A stretch of DNA of 64,000 bases from Denticeps clupeoides (taxonomy: Eukaryota; Chordata; Actinopteri; Clupeiformes; Denticipitidae): the NCBI RefSeq assembly GCF_900700375.1, contig NC_041710.1, forward strand, positions 11,915,707 to 11,979,706. Direction: 5' to 3'. Made by a program: the position numbers and the translations under genes. Below the pieces are notes generated by a model. That model saw only the letters and a program-made list of their open reading frames with translations. It ran no database searches and had not been told where the DNA came from. This document shows positions 23,275-35,175 of this stretch, piece after piece. How positions within the stretch are numbered: position 1 is the first letter of the stretch; every line of letters begins with the position of its first letter.

Positions 23275-23635
23275 ATACCTCTGTACATACACAGTACACA
23301 GTGATGTTCACACACTCCAATGCTTAATGATCTTAATTATTAAAATAATCATCCCCAGGTCTGTGCATGGAAAGTAAACAGAAATATAATCCTGCTTTAA
23401 AAAGAACCAATAACTAAAAAAAATGTACATCTCTCCATCTTTTAACATCTTATCAATAGACTTCCGTAATTTAAAATGGACATGTCCACTTCACAGGTTT
23501 GACCACATCCATCAGCAGTCTCTGTGAGTCACAATAAGTGTATGCAAAAGTATGAGTGACATTTATAAGCTCTTCTTCTTGAACATTAATGGATGAGAAA
23601 GGTGTGTATGTGGTCTTCAGTCAGTCTTTAAGCTG

Positions 23636-26600
23636 TCAGTAGGTGGTGCCTGAAGGTTCACGGGTGGAGCTAAACAAAAGCTCTGCCTTAGAGCTGATGA
23701 AGTACGTCACCAAGAGGGACACCAACAGAACAGCAATTCCAACACCCAGTGTCAGCATCTAGTGACACAAAGAGTTTTTCTGTATGATTTTCACAACATC
23801 ACTGAAACGGATCAAATTAATTCAAGCCATTATGTGGGATTAAACTGTTGTCAGTATGTTACCTCCAACTCTTTGCTGGCCACAAGGAAGATCCGAGCCT
23901 TGATGGATGATTTCCAGCGTGACTCAGTCCACGTGGAATACACTTTGGATTCGTACTCACGCAGTTCAAATGCTGGAGAGATAGCTAGAGTAGAGCGCAC
24001 GGTCGAGCGTACACAATACGGATCCCTGTTTGTACTGTTAGCAGACTGCGGCCCTCTGACCCAGAGATAGGAGTACAGCTGAAAAGCAAAGAAAAGTTAG
24101 GTAGATCCAGCCAAAACACCTCTAACACTTAAATAAGGTCCGACACAGTCTAGCTGTGCTGATCATTCCCAGGTTCTGACAAACACAAACCTCCTTGCTC
24201 TCATTGCGCTGACTGGAGGGGTCCTGACAAGTGGTCTGGTTGAGTGCGGTGACTGTCCCAGTGAGGTTAGCCAGCAAGTACTGGACTAGTCGGGTCATAG
24301 GACTTGGCCTGGTCATGCTCACTGACACACCAACATAGTACTGAGGAGTCTGAGAACCTAAAGGACACATATTCACAAACACACACATGTACATGGGTGC
24401 ATTGATGTTGGGTGTTATAAATAAATGTCATTAAATCTACGTATGAAGCTTGGTGTTTGTCTGCATAGGAGAGAACAAGGATGTACAAAAACCACAGATC
24501 TGCTCATTATGTATATTTACTTTACATTTAAAACAGTGTTTGTACATATTTCACAATGGGTGAGTGTGTGTGCGCGTGTTTCACTGTGCTCACTCACCAA
24601 CTACACCAACATCCTCAGCACTGATCATGCTCCTGAACCAGCTGTTATTGGTCCTTATCAGAAATCCATACAGCATCTGGGTAACCTGAAATCCAGAGAA
24701 GGAAAACGGTTGCTATCCGAAAAAAGACGACTCGTAGTGTTAAAAGGAAATTAATGCATTCTGTTGTTGTAGAAAATGGCATACACAGGACTGTGATATA
24801 GTCATGTGATGAGTCATGTGAGGGTCATGTGCTCTTACTATTTTAGCATCAGCAGTAATATTGTCCACGAGGTCCTTGTTTCCATCAGCTTGTCTGTATA
24901 GAGTGCGTGCCACCAGGGTTGCCACCTGTGCCAAGGCCTGTAAGAATGACGGGTGGAAAAAGGACAACAGAGAGCAAGTGTGAAAATTTTATGTTCCAGA
25001 AAAAAAAAAAAAAAAAAAAAGATAATGCAAGCTGTATTGTAACTCTAACTTGCTACTACAAAGACTGACAGTCATTTGTAATTAAATGTGAAAAAATGTG
25101 AAACCATACTTTGGCAGTGTCTGTAATATACTCCAGCTGTTCTTCTGGGCTCAGGTCAGAGGGGTACGTAACGTTCAGGTATGCAGCGTTATCGTAAATG
25201 CTCTCGTAGTATCTATGGAAAATTAGTACATTATTATGGAATCATCAGTAGTTACAGTGACAGACCGAGACACAATGGTAGTAAGTGTGGTTTGAACCTC
25301 TGACTGGTATTCTGTTTCATAGGCGTGTGTTGCCTACTAGGTTACAACCACCCTACATACGCCTGACAACTGCTGCATGCTTACTTGTTGACGAAAGATG
25401 ACTGGTGATCAGCAAGAACGACCCCAGGGAAAGGCCGGGCTCTCAGAAAACGCTGAAATGAGGAGGGTGGGAGGGGCTGACTGACTGTGGGCTCAGCGAG
25501 GTTGATGCCAAGTCCCGTGACGGAGTCCTTGAGGTTGGCGACTAGATTACGAACCTGCGACACAGTGACAGCAGGTTGAAGGAGTAGGAGATAAACGGTT
25601 AACCACACCATTTCTCAAGTCTTTAGAAGATATCCACCCCATCTACTTGTAGAAGGTCAGTAAATGATACATCCAACTTCCAGCTTCAGGACCATCAGGT
25701 TCCACAAATTTAGCTTTGAGGTCCAATTCAGTGTGCAACATCCACTGTCCCACTTCTCCACCACCAACCCCCTGCCCCAACTGCCACTCATACCTGTTCG
25801 TCCACACTGGCGTTTGTTCGGGATACAGGGTCTGTGTGCATCCAGAGGTTTGTTCCTTCCCTTAACCCAACCTATATACACACACACACACACACACGCA
25901 CACACACACACACACACACAAACACACAGAAAAACTGTCTTTTTGCCAGGCCTGGTATGTAGCTTTATCTGGAATATCTTTCTTTGTTTCGAAGTGTGCT
26001 GGTATATGTGTCTACCTGTCCTATTTCCAAAACTGAGTGGACATTATCCAAGTCAATCACAAACTTCTTTTTCTCCATGTCATACACCATCCGGGAACTA
26101 CCGATGTAGTCAAATGTTTCCTGGGAGACACACACCAGAGTTTTTAACGTATTTAAAGAGACGGGAAAGGAAAATTACAGAACAGATATAAAGGTAATCA
26201 CACAACTTTTGTTTTGATTTATGTTTTCTGTTGTAATACAGAGAATACTACTGATGCATAACTGGACTGATTTGGACAGGCGTGAAAGTCAGACTGACAA
26301 TGGAACACTTACTCCTTGGAAGAAAGTAAAGAGAATGTTGCGAGAAGGTGGAGCTTGCTCAGTTACAGATCTTAACGCATGGGCAGCGGCAAGAAGAGTG
26401 ACAAATCCTGTGACAGTCCCCTCTGCTGCTGTGGCAACATCCCAGAAAAATGAACGTCCATCAAGCTAATCGTTCAAGAAAAGAGGGGAAGGAAATTGAA
26501 GAACAAGATTAAGATGTTTTTGTCACTCCTTGTAATAGTGATTTCCATGTCATAAATCCATTTTACCCGTGTTGCAGCAATGACTACGCTTTCGTTCGCC

Positions 26601-29600
26601 TTGTGCCCCTTTGAAGTAACATTGAGGGGAAGTAGCGGTGCCCAAACATTAAAATCTCCCAGTGGATCACACACAGATTCTGAAAAGAGTTACGTTATTA
26701 TACACAAGGAAAAATATATACAAGAGGACAAAAATAAAACTACATAATTATGACACAATGTAATAAATAATACTGGGCATTCAACAACTGTGAAAATACA
26801 CGTAAATGTCTGTGTATTTGTATTGTTGTGTTCATAACACACTATACAGCAAACGTATTGCTCATTTTTACTGTGAAAGTTAGTGTTTGGTGCATGTGTA
26901 CATACCGGGGTTCAAGCTGTAATGCTCCTGGATGTAGTTGCGCCTCATGCAGGTAGCGGTGCTCGTGACCGCATGCATGTGAGAGAACATCTGCATGGCA
27001 CACAGTGGATAGGCCGGGGCACTGCCGTTGTTACCTACATTGTGATCTGAAATACACTGAACAAAGCATAGATACAGCTATTAGCAGAAAAAACTAAAAC
27101 GTGTAAATTATGTCCAACACAAATGGACATATGTGTACTCATACATGTTACAGATTGCGTTGATGTTTCATAATGAGCAACTTAACTGCTGACAAATTGT
27201 AAAAATCTGTTATTTATAAAAACCTTACCTTGCGGATAGCCTCTGTCTGGTTGTCATCCTTCAGGGAGAATATTGGAAACTTGAAGTCTTCAAAGGACAA
27301 GCCATTGCCCAGAGGGTTCCACACCGTTACATTACAGTCAGCAAGCCCGGGACCATAGCTGTCTGAATATACACCTGAAAACAAGGAATAAATTAAACAT
27401 AGTAACTCCAACCTATTCCTACAAGGTATCAGTATATCAGGACTGTCCCAGACATATAAAATAATGCAGGTCCGTCCAATATTTAATGCCAAGAGATCTA
27501 CACTGAAGGAGCTCAGCCAGGTGGCAACAATATAGTTAAACAGAGTTGAAATTTTAATAATAAAAACACATATAAAAAATTTCCCCAAGCAAAGTCAAAC
27601 TCACCTGTGTGCTGGTTGGGACATTTATTATGTGGGGAAAATCCTTGTGGTGGGCCAGTACTGGGGATCACTACTGCAACCCCTGTTACTCGTGTAGAGT
27701 TTTTCAGCTGCATCATAACAGTACTTAGAACAGGAAAAAAAGAAGTTATGACTTGGAGCAAGAGCAATTTCTTTAGACAGTGTATTAATAATAACTTCAA
27801 TAGGACCATGATAACAACACAAAAGGAGACTGCTTGAATCAGAACAGTCGAAAAAAAATTGTACTTCAAAGTTTAGATAAAGCAGAATAAATTATATTTA
27901 GTCCTGTTTTTTTTTTTTTTTTTTAAAACACGCATATTATTAAGTATTCTTCTAAACCACAGCATTCTGCAATCTACTTGAATCAAACAAAACCAGAATG
28001 TGCCTACATGTAAGGAAGCACAATTTAGCCACCTTCAAATTTGTCATCAAACATTTTGAAGAATCTCTCCAATCAATCACATTTTTGGAACAAAAAAAAA
28101 AATAATAATAAATTTACATGAGGTCTTGGAACAAAAAAAATGTAAATACAAGGCACAGATCGGGAATTAAATCAAAAGCAGGAGGTAATACAACATTCAT
28201 GCAATGTAACTGTGTTCATGACTGTGTTTATGACACTTTATTTGAAAGGCAAAGAAAGTAGATTAGATGCAATCTTGGTGAAATCTGAGATTTGATGAAT
28301 GATTTGGTTCATCATATCAGTAATGAACTTCTCTACCTTTGTTGTGTGTGCGTGGTGTATATGTGTGCATGTGAGAGTCACTACCTATTAAAGTATGAGG
28401 CATCCATTAAGACCATGTAAGGTGGGTGGGGGCCACTCTTCAGGACCCAGTCCAGGTCTGCTTCCGTCTCCAACACATGCAGCACCCCAGTGTTGCCTGA
28501 TATGGAGGCTGAGAGACAACATACACTGTGTTTCAGTCAATTATCTATACATGCTAGTAAGCACAGCAAAAGCATGTGTGTACACACACATTCTGCACGA
28601 GATCACTCACACTGGCAGCCCATCTGATGTGTGCCGTTGAGTAGTCGCACGCAGGGAATAGTGTTGTTCAGGTCAACGTAGATCTTCTGTTCCACCGAGT
28701 TACAACCTGCGCCTAGAAGAGTTAAAAAAAAAAAAAAAGTGAAGTGATTGTCACATGTGATACACAGCAGCACAGCACACAGTGAAATTTGTCCTCTGTA
28801 TTTATCCCATCACCCTGAGTGAGCAGTGGGCAGCCATGACCGGCGCCCGGGGAGCAGTGCGTGGGGACGGTGCTTTGCTCAGTGGCACCTCACTGGTACC
28901 TTGGCAGGTCGGGACTCGAACTGGCAACCTTCTGATAACGAGGCCACTTCCTTAACCTCTAGGCCACCACTTCCCCCAAAAAAACACCAGACGACACCTC
29001 GTGCCCACAGACTGCGAGACCGGTGATATTACCCCTGAGCTACCTGGCGTCAGTAAACAGCCTCTTAATTATGTTAAAGACTTTATCACGTTAGAGGAGA
29101 GCCCTATAGACATCTTCTATAGGGGCAGTGGTGGCCTAGTGGTTAAGGAAGCTGCGCAGTAATCAGAAGGTTGCCGGTTCAAATCCTGAACCGCCAAGGT
29201 GCCACTGAGCAAAGCACTGTCCCCAAACACTACTCCCCGGGCGCCTGTCATGGCTGCTCACCAAGGGTGATGGTTAAAAGCAGAGGACACATTAGGTTGA
29301 GTCACTGTGTGCTGTGCTGTGTATCACAATGACAATCACTTTCTTTCTTCTTGGCTTTTCTGTTTAAGAGCACAAAAGTCACTAGATCACATGATCCTTT
29401 CCCCATGATTGAGTTCAGCTCCAGCCCCCACGGTGTTCTTAAATCCCGCTCATTTCAGTATGTCCACGACCTGTTCTTACTAAGAAATGGCCCAGATCAC
29501 GTGAACATCGTACTAGGGTTTTAATCACGAGACTCACAGAGAAAGAGATTGAGAGACTGACATCGAAAGGAAGTCACTTTTACCATAATATGATAAACCT

Positions 29601-29804
29601 GACAGATATAGGTCCTCCTCGCTACGAGCTGAACTCGTGAGTTAAGGATGATATGAGGGTCCTGGTACATAATCCGCATCAAACTATTTCATACGAATAG
29701 TTCTTCCCTCAAACGGCGTCAAATTAACAAGGCAGCGCAGACTTACTTCGGAAAAGCGCACAAAGCGCGACCGACAAAACCCACTTCACAGATCCCGCAC
29801 CCAT
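23636..29804 (-). CDS. ncstn: Nicastrin, gamma-secretase substrate-gating subunit
   Basis: Nicastrin is the large glycosylated subunit of gamma-secretase, with presenilin, APH-1 and PEN-2; the complex cleaves Notch and APP in the membrane. Seventeen exons join in one frame (704 aa; human 709): 29747-29804, 28611-28712, 28385-28508, 27605-27723, 27229-27374, 26906-27056, 26567-26679, 26313-26465, 26016-26120, 25794-25871, 25385-25554, 25110-25212, 24839-24937, 24598-24685, 24191-24357, 23863-24078, 23636-23758. A signal peptide is followed by the lobe with CQSSISGNTG. Other family blocks are [30 protein letters not shown] (Glu323, equivalent to human Glu333), [15 protein letters not shown] and STWTESRW. 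One membrane helix lies near 665-684 before a short tail ending GTTY. At exon 2 a second acceptor 6 bases downstream is possible. Introns hold SINEs and a CA repeat. Confidence 0.97.
25872..25930. repeat. (CA)n microsatellite in ncstn intron
   Basis: An imperfect (CA)n run directly next to the acceptor of the exon ending at 25871. The - strand polypyrimidine tract of that acceptor is therefore a (TG)n repeat. Confidence 0.9.
28741..28976 (-). mobile_element. tRNA-derived SINE, family 1
   Basis: A full-length reverse copy in ncstn intron 1. It starts 'gaagtgattgtcacatgtga' next to an A-run and ends in the tRNA-like head 'ccttaacctctaggccacc'. It forms an inverted pair with the copy at 29122. 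Confidence 0.92.
29122..29343 (+). mobile_element. tRNA-derived SINE, family 1
   Basis: Forward copy. Starts 'ggggcagtggtggcctagtg', B box GGTTCAAATCC, ends 'atgacaatcactttctttc'. It lies 146 bp from the opposite-strand copy in the same intron. Confidence 0.92.
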
Positions 29805-31341
29805 CTTCCCGCAGCGAAAACACAACGGAGATAAAAACACAGGAAGCTCGAAGGGTTTTTTTTCCGGTTCTGCGGATCTCCTCCTCCGCCACACCGGTTC
29901 TTCTTCTCCTGCTCGGCGTCGCCCCGGAACACGGGCTCATGTTCGCCCTCTGGAGGACAACGGCGGTATGACGAGGAATGAAGGGTTGAACCAACGCAAC
30001 AGGATGTGTAAAAATATCAACTAATACCTTCCTGGCCCAAAACATTTTTCACTGTAAAATTGACCTGGGACAATTCGAATAAGGAGCTGTGAATGATGAG
30101 GTAACTGCAGCATCGCTGTGTACTCTCTGTGTAATTCTACCACACCGCAGTGTGCGCCCACGTGCTGCTGCTGAACTGATGTCTCACATCTGTCACATCT
30201 GGTGATTCCAAAGAAAGCACATTTTATTAATTCATAATATTGTCAATCCGAGTTCACTATATAACAATTAATATTTCCTGGTTTGTGCGAAATCACAGAA
30301 AAAAATACAAACAGAATTTGCGCACTGAAGTTTCTATTCGTTTACATTGGGGTGATAATCAGGTTGGAGGATGGGTGTTCATACTGGAGTGCAAAATTAA
30401 CACCAAATGGAAGATGGACAAGAAAAGGTCAAAGCCTTGTATATGTTTATCTGGTTAAATGTCTGTGAAGATTCTCAGTCATCCAGGTGAAATTGTCTGA
30501 AAGTTGAGTCATGGCAACTGGACTTTCTTTAATGTTTCATTCTGCATCCACAGAACTTTGTCAATCTGAGGGAAGTTGGCATGTGAACACAAATGTATCC
30601 TCCAGGTTGGTTCACCTCACTCCTGCCTTGAATAGGATCGTTAAGTGAAACAAAAGAAGGGAAAAGCACCCTGGCAGCTCCTCCTGCCCCCGTTAAGTGG
30701 TGGACGTGTGAATTGGGTCTGGTTTTCCTGGGGCTGGATGAAAGGTTTTATAATGTTGGAGATAAGATGTGTCTGAGGCCTCCACCTCTGTTGAGTGAGG
30801 GTTTGTTGATTTGCACATGCAAACCACCTATCTTCTCTGTCCAATATTTGAACATTTATCTGGTTAAATTCATTGACTAAAACTAGACTAAAATGGTCAT
30901 GGATAATTCTGACTAATTCTGGCAGTCTGTTTGCAGACATTGCATATTTTTGTTATTTGGGGCTATCCTTTTTTGGGGTAATGTTTTTTCTTCTCATACA
31001 TTATTAGCAATATCAAGGGGAACTTTTACTTATTTTATTAAAATAGCTGATAGGGAAAAACACCCATGTAAACAACAATATCCATAACTCATTGTGAGTA
31101 GTGCATCTAACCGTGACAAATAACTCTTTGAATCCCTTTTCAAGCAAAATAATTTACAAAAAAACTGCTCGCCTTGTCTAGAGTTTACGGTTCAAGTGAT
31201 CATCACTTCCGGTCCACGCGACGAAGCAAACCGGAAAGAACTTTATGTTTACAGAACACAAGTCGTTTAGCCCCCGAAACGGAAGACATCGCCGAACGAG
31301 AGCGAAAGGAGCCGCGTCTCCTGCGCTGTTATGCGACACCG
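29805..31341. other. Divergent intergenic region between ncstn and zinc-finger gene A
   Basis: CpG-rich sequence at both ends (29,740-29,950 and 31,180-31,640) marks the ncstn promoter (- strand) and zinc-finger gene A promoter (+ strand). Between them lie AT-rich DNA and a retroelement fragment (30,640-30,950). No other gene is visible. Confidence 0.6.
30620..30950 (-). mobile_element. Retroelement fragment, possibly Penelope-like C-terminus
   Basis: The - strand frame 30641-30940 contains VQILDREDRWFACANQQ and SLVLVNEFNQ. This recalls the C-terminal 'ILDREDRWFERGVKEA' segment of a widespread fish retroelement with a GIY-YIG-type end domain. Only this piece is present and its frame is decayed. 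The family assignment is from memory and weak. Confidence 0.4.
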
Positions 31342-34300
31342 ATGGAGACCATGTCTACCCCCGCGCCACTTCAGAGCCAAATAGCCTCGGTGATGGACGT
31401 GCTCGCCAAAGCGGCGGTGGCGGAGATCAGCAAGATCGTGGACGACGGCTTCGTGGTCGTACACCTGCAAATGCGCCAGCGGCAGAGCGAGATCGAGGCC
31501 CTGAAGAGGAACCTGGAGGTCGTGACCAACGAGCTGCACGCCACACGCCGCGCCTTTGCGCGGGGCTGCGTCGCGGGCCGCGCCGATGAAGTTCTGGACG
31601 CTTCCGAGACGCGCCGAGGTCAGTCGCGCCACCACAGACACCCTTGGGCAGAGCGACTCACAACCAACAGTTACACGGACACAGTATTAAGAGGGGCTTG
31701 AACCTGTGACTTCCTGATCTTGCCGCCTTTTCTATTCTCAGACCACGCCCCCTTGTAAACTGAGACACGCCCCTTTTATAGTCTCTTTTTACACCCATAA
31801 CGTATTTTCGCGCGATATAACATGCAACTTTTGAGTTATGATGAAAGTGAACTGATTGTCATTGTGATACACAGCAGCACACGGTGCACACAGTGAAATT
31901 TGTCCTCTGCATTTAACCCATCACCCTGAGTGAGCAGTGGGCAGCCATGACAGGCGCCCGGGGAGCAGGAACCGGCTTCCTTAACCGCTAGGCCACCACT
32001 GGCCCACTGATGATGTCTCTACTCTCGCTTGTCCGGCCGGGCTTGGGCTTGTTTTTTTGGGGGGCGCTGTGTAAATAAGTAAGGACCGCCTGCTAGTTAT
32101 CTGTATATTGGAGAGGAAGAACTAACTGGCCAGCCCTTTTGTTTGAGTGTTGTGATTTTCTGACACCCAGAAGATGCACTTGGGTGCAGACTTTATGATC
32201 AGAAGGTCACTGGTTCGAATCCACCGGCAAGGTGCCAGCGAGGTACCCAAGGTACCTTCCCCACTCACTGCCTCACTTCGCTACTTCCCCATGGTGGCTT
32301 GTTTAAGCTCACCGGGAACATGTTGCAAGTGTAGTACAAGGTCCATCCCCTCCCTTCCGGTTCTCTCCGTTCTCGGTCCTCGCTACATTATGAATGTGCG
32401 TGAATATCTTTATTTGTCTGATATTGAACCATATTTTTTTGTGTCCTAATTCCATTGCAGGTGCTGAAATTGTTAACAGAGAGGAGAGTAAAAGGGACTC
32501 TTGCGACCTGGTGAAAGTGGAGGGAGGGGTGCAGAATGAAAGTCGGGTGAGCGCTCCTGATGCCAACGCGTCCATACGTGACAAAGCGCGCTGTGCGTGG
32601 CTGTCAGACAGCGACGTGGACCCTGTGGAGTGCTACATCTCTTCAGTACAACCACCCGGGCCCGTTAACACCACGCTCTCTCCTCCCGTATCCTCGGAAA
32701 CTAGTGACGTGGAGTCACCTCACAAACGCCACACTCCCAGCTTTGAGTCTGGACCCGAGGGACAGTGGCGTGCGGACGGCAGCGAGTCGGTGGAGGAATG
32801 CGGCGAGCCGACCCAGAAGCGGAGTAGGTCCTTGCGGCCTGCGAAGGTGAAGAAGAGGGTTTGTGAAATGGCGCTCGCACACCCCCGGGCACATCTTCCG
32901 AATGGATGTGGCGTCCTGAACGCAGACGGCCGCAGCCCAGTGACGAGGAGCCAGACGCTGGACGGCGGACACCTGCGCAGGCAGAGCTTCCTGTGCACGT
33001 TCTGCGGGAAGAGCTTCGACCGGTTCAGCCACCTGGAGAGACATCAGCGCATTCACACCGGGGAGAAGCCCTACAGCTGCTCCATCTGTGGCAGGCGCTT
33101 CACCCAGAAGAGCAGCCTCAAGGGCCACCTGAAGACCCACAGAGGTGAGTCCTGGGGTCACAGCGGGTTTGCTGTTATCCATCCCAGAGCTGACGTGAGA
33201 GGGGACGGATAGAATACGTCACTAATTTCCTGCACAGGCACGGACTGTCCAGGCACCCTAGATGCCCACGGTCCCAGTGTAACGACGACGAGTCAATTAG
33301 AAAGTGAAGTGAATGTCACATGTGATACACAGCAGCACAGCACACGGTGCACACAGTGAAATTTGTCCTCTGCATTTATCCCATCACCCTGAGTGAGCAG
33401 AGGGCAGCCATGACAGGCGCCCGGGGAGCAGCGTGTGGGGACGGTGCTTTGCTCAGTGGCACCTCAGTGGCACCTTGGCGGGTCGGGATTCGAACCTTCT
33501 GATTACGAGGCCGCTTCCTTAACCGCTAGGCCATCACTGCCCCAGTGACATGTAATTAGACATGTAATGTGGGACTGTGGGCACGCCAAAGCAATGTGGC
33601 ATCTGGTTGGCAGCCTGTGCAGAAAGTGGGGCAGTGGCGGCATAGCAGTTAAGGAAGTGGCCCCATAATCAGAAGGTTGCCGGTTCGAATCCCGACCTGC
33701 CGAGATGCCACTGAGGTGCCACTGAGCAAAGCACCGTCCCCACACACTGCTCCCCGGGTGCCTGTCATGGCTGCCCACTGCTCACTCAGGGTGATGGGTT
33801 AAATGCAGAGGACAAATTTCGCTGTGTGCACCGTGTGCTGTGCATCACAAGTGACAATCACGTCACTTTACATCAGTATCTCAAACAACGGTGCTGTCTA
33901 TTCTGAGATAATCAATAAATGACATTACATATGTCTGCGACACACTGAGTTTTTTTTTTTTTTCGATCATTTGCTAAGGTAATACTATAGGGTCAAATTA
34001 TTGAAAAGTTGCTTAAATTTTAAACTTTAATATACCAATATACCAGTGTATTGATAAGTTATCAGTAAAGCAAATAGCTGGATGTTTTGCTCACCAAGTC
34101 ATAAAACTACTCAGACCCCAACCAAAATACGGATTCTTTCCTCGTTTTAGGGTTCCATTTAGATGCCTCAAGCAATGAAGCACATTGTGACCATCTTATT
34201 GGGGAGGGCTCAGATGCCCAACACCTTTACACCGTCGACCAGGACCCTGCACACAATGAGGACGTCTCCGACCTCACCGCCACTCAGCCTTATCCACGGT

Positions 34301-35175
34301 ATATTAACAGCCAGGGTCTGAACTCGCACCTCCACCTCATGGAGACAGATGGACCTCAGGCACACCAGGTTGAGGAGGGGACCCACTTCTCTCCGGAGCA
34401 GACCGGCCACGCTTGGGAAGAGAAGGACTTGAAGAGGGAATATGGCAGGCACAACGGGCCACGGGTGGACTTTGAAAGTGGGATGGACCAAAGAGACCCC
34501 GAGCACTGGGACACAGACTGCAGGTATGTAGCAGATCCGAGCTCGGAGACCATCAGGAGGAACAATAGTGAGCAGGAGTCTCCTGCGTCACGAGTCCACC
34601 CGTCCTGGTCCAGTCCCAGGTTGGACAGGTCTGTTGCGGAGATGAGCCACATTCCTGACAACTTCACTTCTTTGCCAATTAAGGAAGAGGAGGAGGCGAT
34701 TGCCATTAGTGAGGAGCCCACGGTATCCCAGGGGGTCCCGGCTTTTGGGAGGGGTCGGGACATGGTGTCTCTTCACGGACAGGCTTCCACAGGCCATGTG
34801 TTCGACGTGAGAGACTTTGCAGGAGACTCCGAGGGGCTGACCAACAGCCCAAGCCCTCGTCCGGGCGTGGCGCTCGCAGACAGAGCGGCGGGCCGGGAGA
34901 AGCGCTTCCTCTGCCAGCTGTGCGGGAAGAGCTTCGACCGTCTCAGCCACCTGGAGCGGCACCGCCGCACCCACACCGGCGAGAAGCCCTACGGCTGCTC
35001 CACCTGCGGCCGCAGGTTCACGCAGAACAGCAGCCTGAAGGGCCACCTCCGGCTTCACACGGGGGAGAGGCCCTACGTCTGCTCGCAGTGCGGCCAGGGA
35101 TTCACCACCTCCAGCGCCCGCAAGAGGCACCAGTGCGACGCCCTACAGGCTGTGAGGATTTATTTTTACGAGTGA
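31342..35175 (+). CDS. C2H2 zinc-finger protein A (three exons)
   Basis: A probable nuclear DNA-binding regulator of a fish C2H2 family; target unknown. Exons 31342-31618, 32461-33144 and 34151-35175 join in frame (661 aa), both introns in phase 1. Exon 1 encodes a helical N-terminal domain ([20 protein letters not shown], then [16 protein letters not shown]) common in teleost zinc-finger proteins. Exon 2 encodes an acidic linker, a basic patch ([14 protein letters not shown]) and two fingers (32993-33140). Exon 3 encodes another linker and three fingers (34915-35130), the last ending RHQC, where the final zinc ligand spacing is not canonical. The start ATG 31342 is chosen because the longer upstream frame has no ATG. 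Poly(A) signals AATAAA lie at 36284 and 36295. If intron 2 were retained, a two-finger form would end at 33212. Confidence 0.87.
31843..32004 (-). mobile_element. tRNA-derived SINE, family 1 (internally deleted)
   Basis: Reverse copy in intron 1 of zinc-finger gene A. It keeps 'gtcctctgcatttaaccc', 'gacaggcgcccggggagcag' and the head 'cttccttaaccgctaggcc', with the middle third missing. Confidence 0.85.
32190..32265 (+). mobile_element. SINE family 1 head fragment
   Basis: Only the tRNA-like part remains: 'tgatcagaaggtcactggtt' with a B-box-like GGTTCGAATCC, then 'ggcaaggtgccagcgagg'. Confidence 0.55.
33303..33543 (-). mobile_element. tRNA-derived SINE, family 1
   Basis: A full-length reverse copy in intron 2 of zinc-finger gene A. 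Starts 'agtgaagtgaatgtcacatg', ends 'aaccgctaggccatcactgc'. It pairs with the opposite copy at 33628. Confidence 0.93.
33628..33869 (+). mobile_element. tRNA-derived SINE, family 1
   Basis: A full-length forward copy: 'ggggcagtggcggcatagca', B box GGTTCGAATCC, 'ctgctccccgggtgcctgtc', end 'gtgacaatcacgtcacttta'. It lies 84 bp from its inverted partner. Confidence 0.93.

Larger units (their letters stand above)
18421..23635. other. Vangl-ncstn intergenic region: transposons, CpG island, LINE
   Basis: Contents in order are a Tc1-like remnant with nested SINE (18745-19830), a CpG-rich block (20000-21220) with an embedded CA/TG repeat, an L2-like LINE tail (21585-22335) and the ncstn 3' flank. 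A - strand AATAAA (tttatt at 22608-22613) is a plausible ncstn poly(A) signal, giving a 3' UTR of about 1 kb. No protein-coding exon was recognised. NHLH1, which lies between NCSTN and VANGL2 in human, is not seen. Confidence 0.55.

Noticed and set aside
32715-35130. Antisense frames (155 and 180 codons) over zinc-finger gene A
   Set aside because: They mirror the GC-rich finger exons and show no domain of their own.
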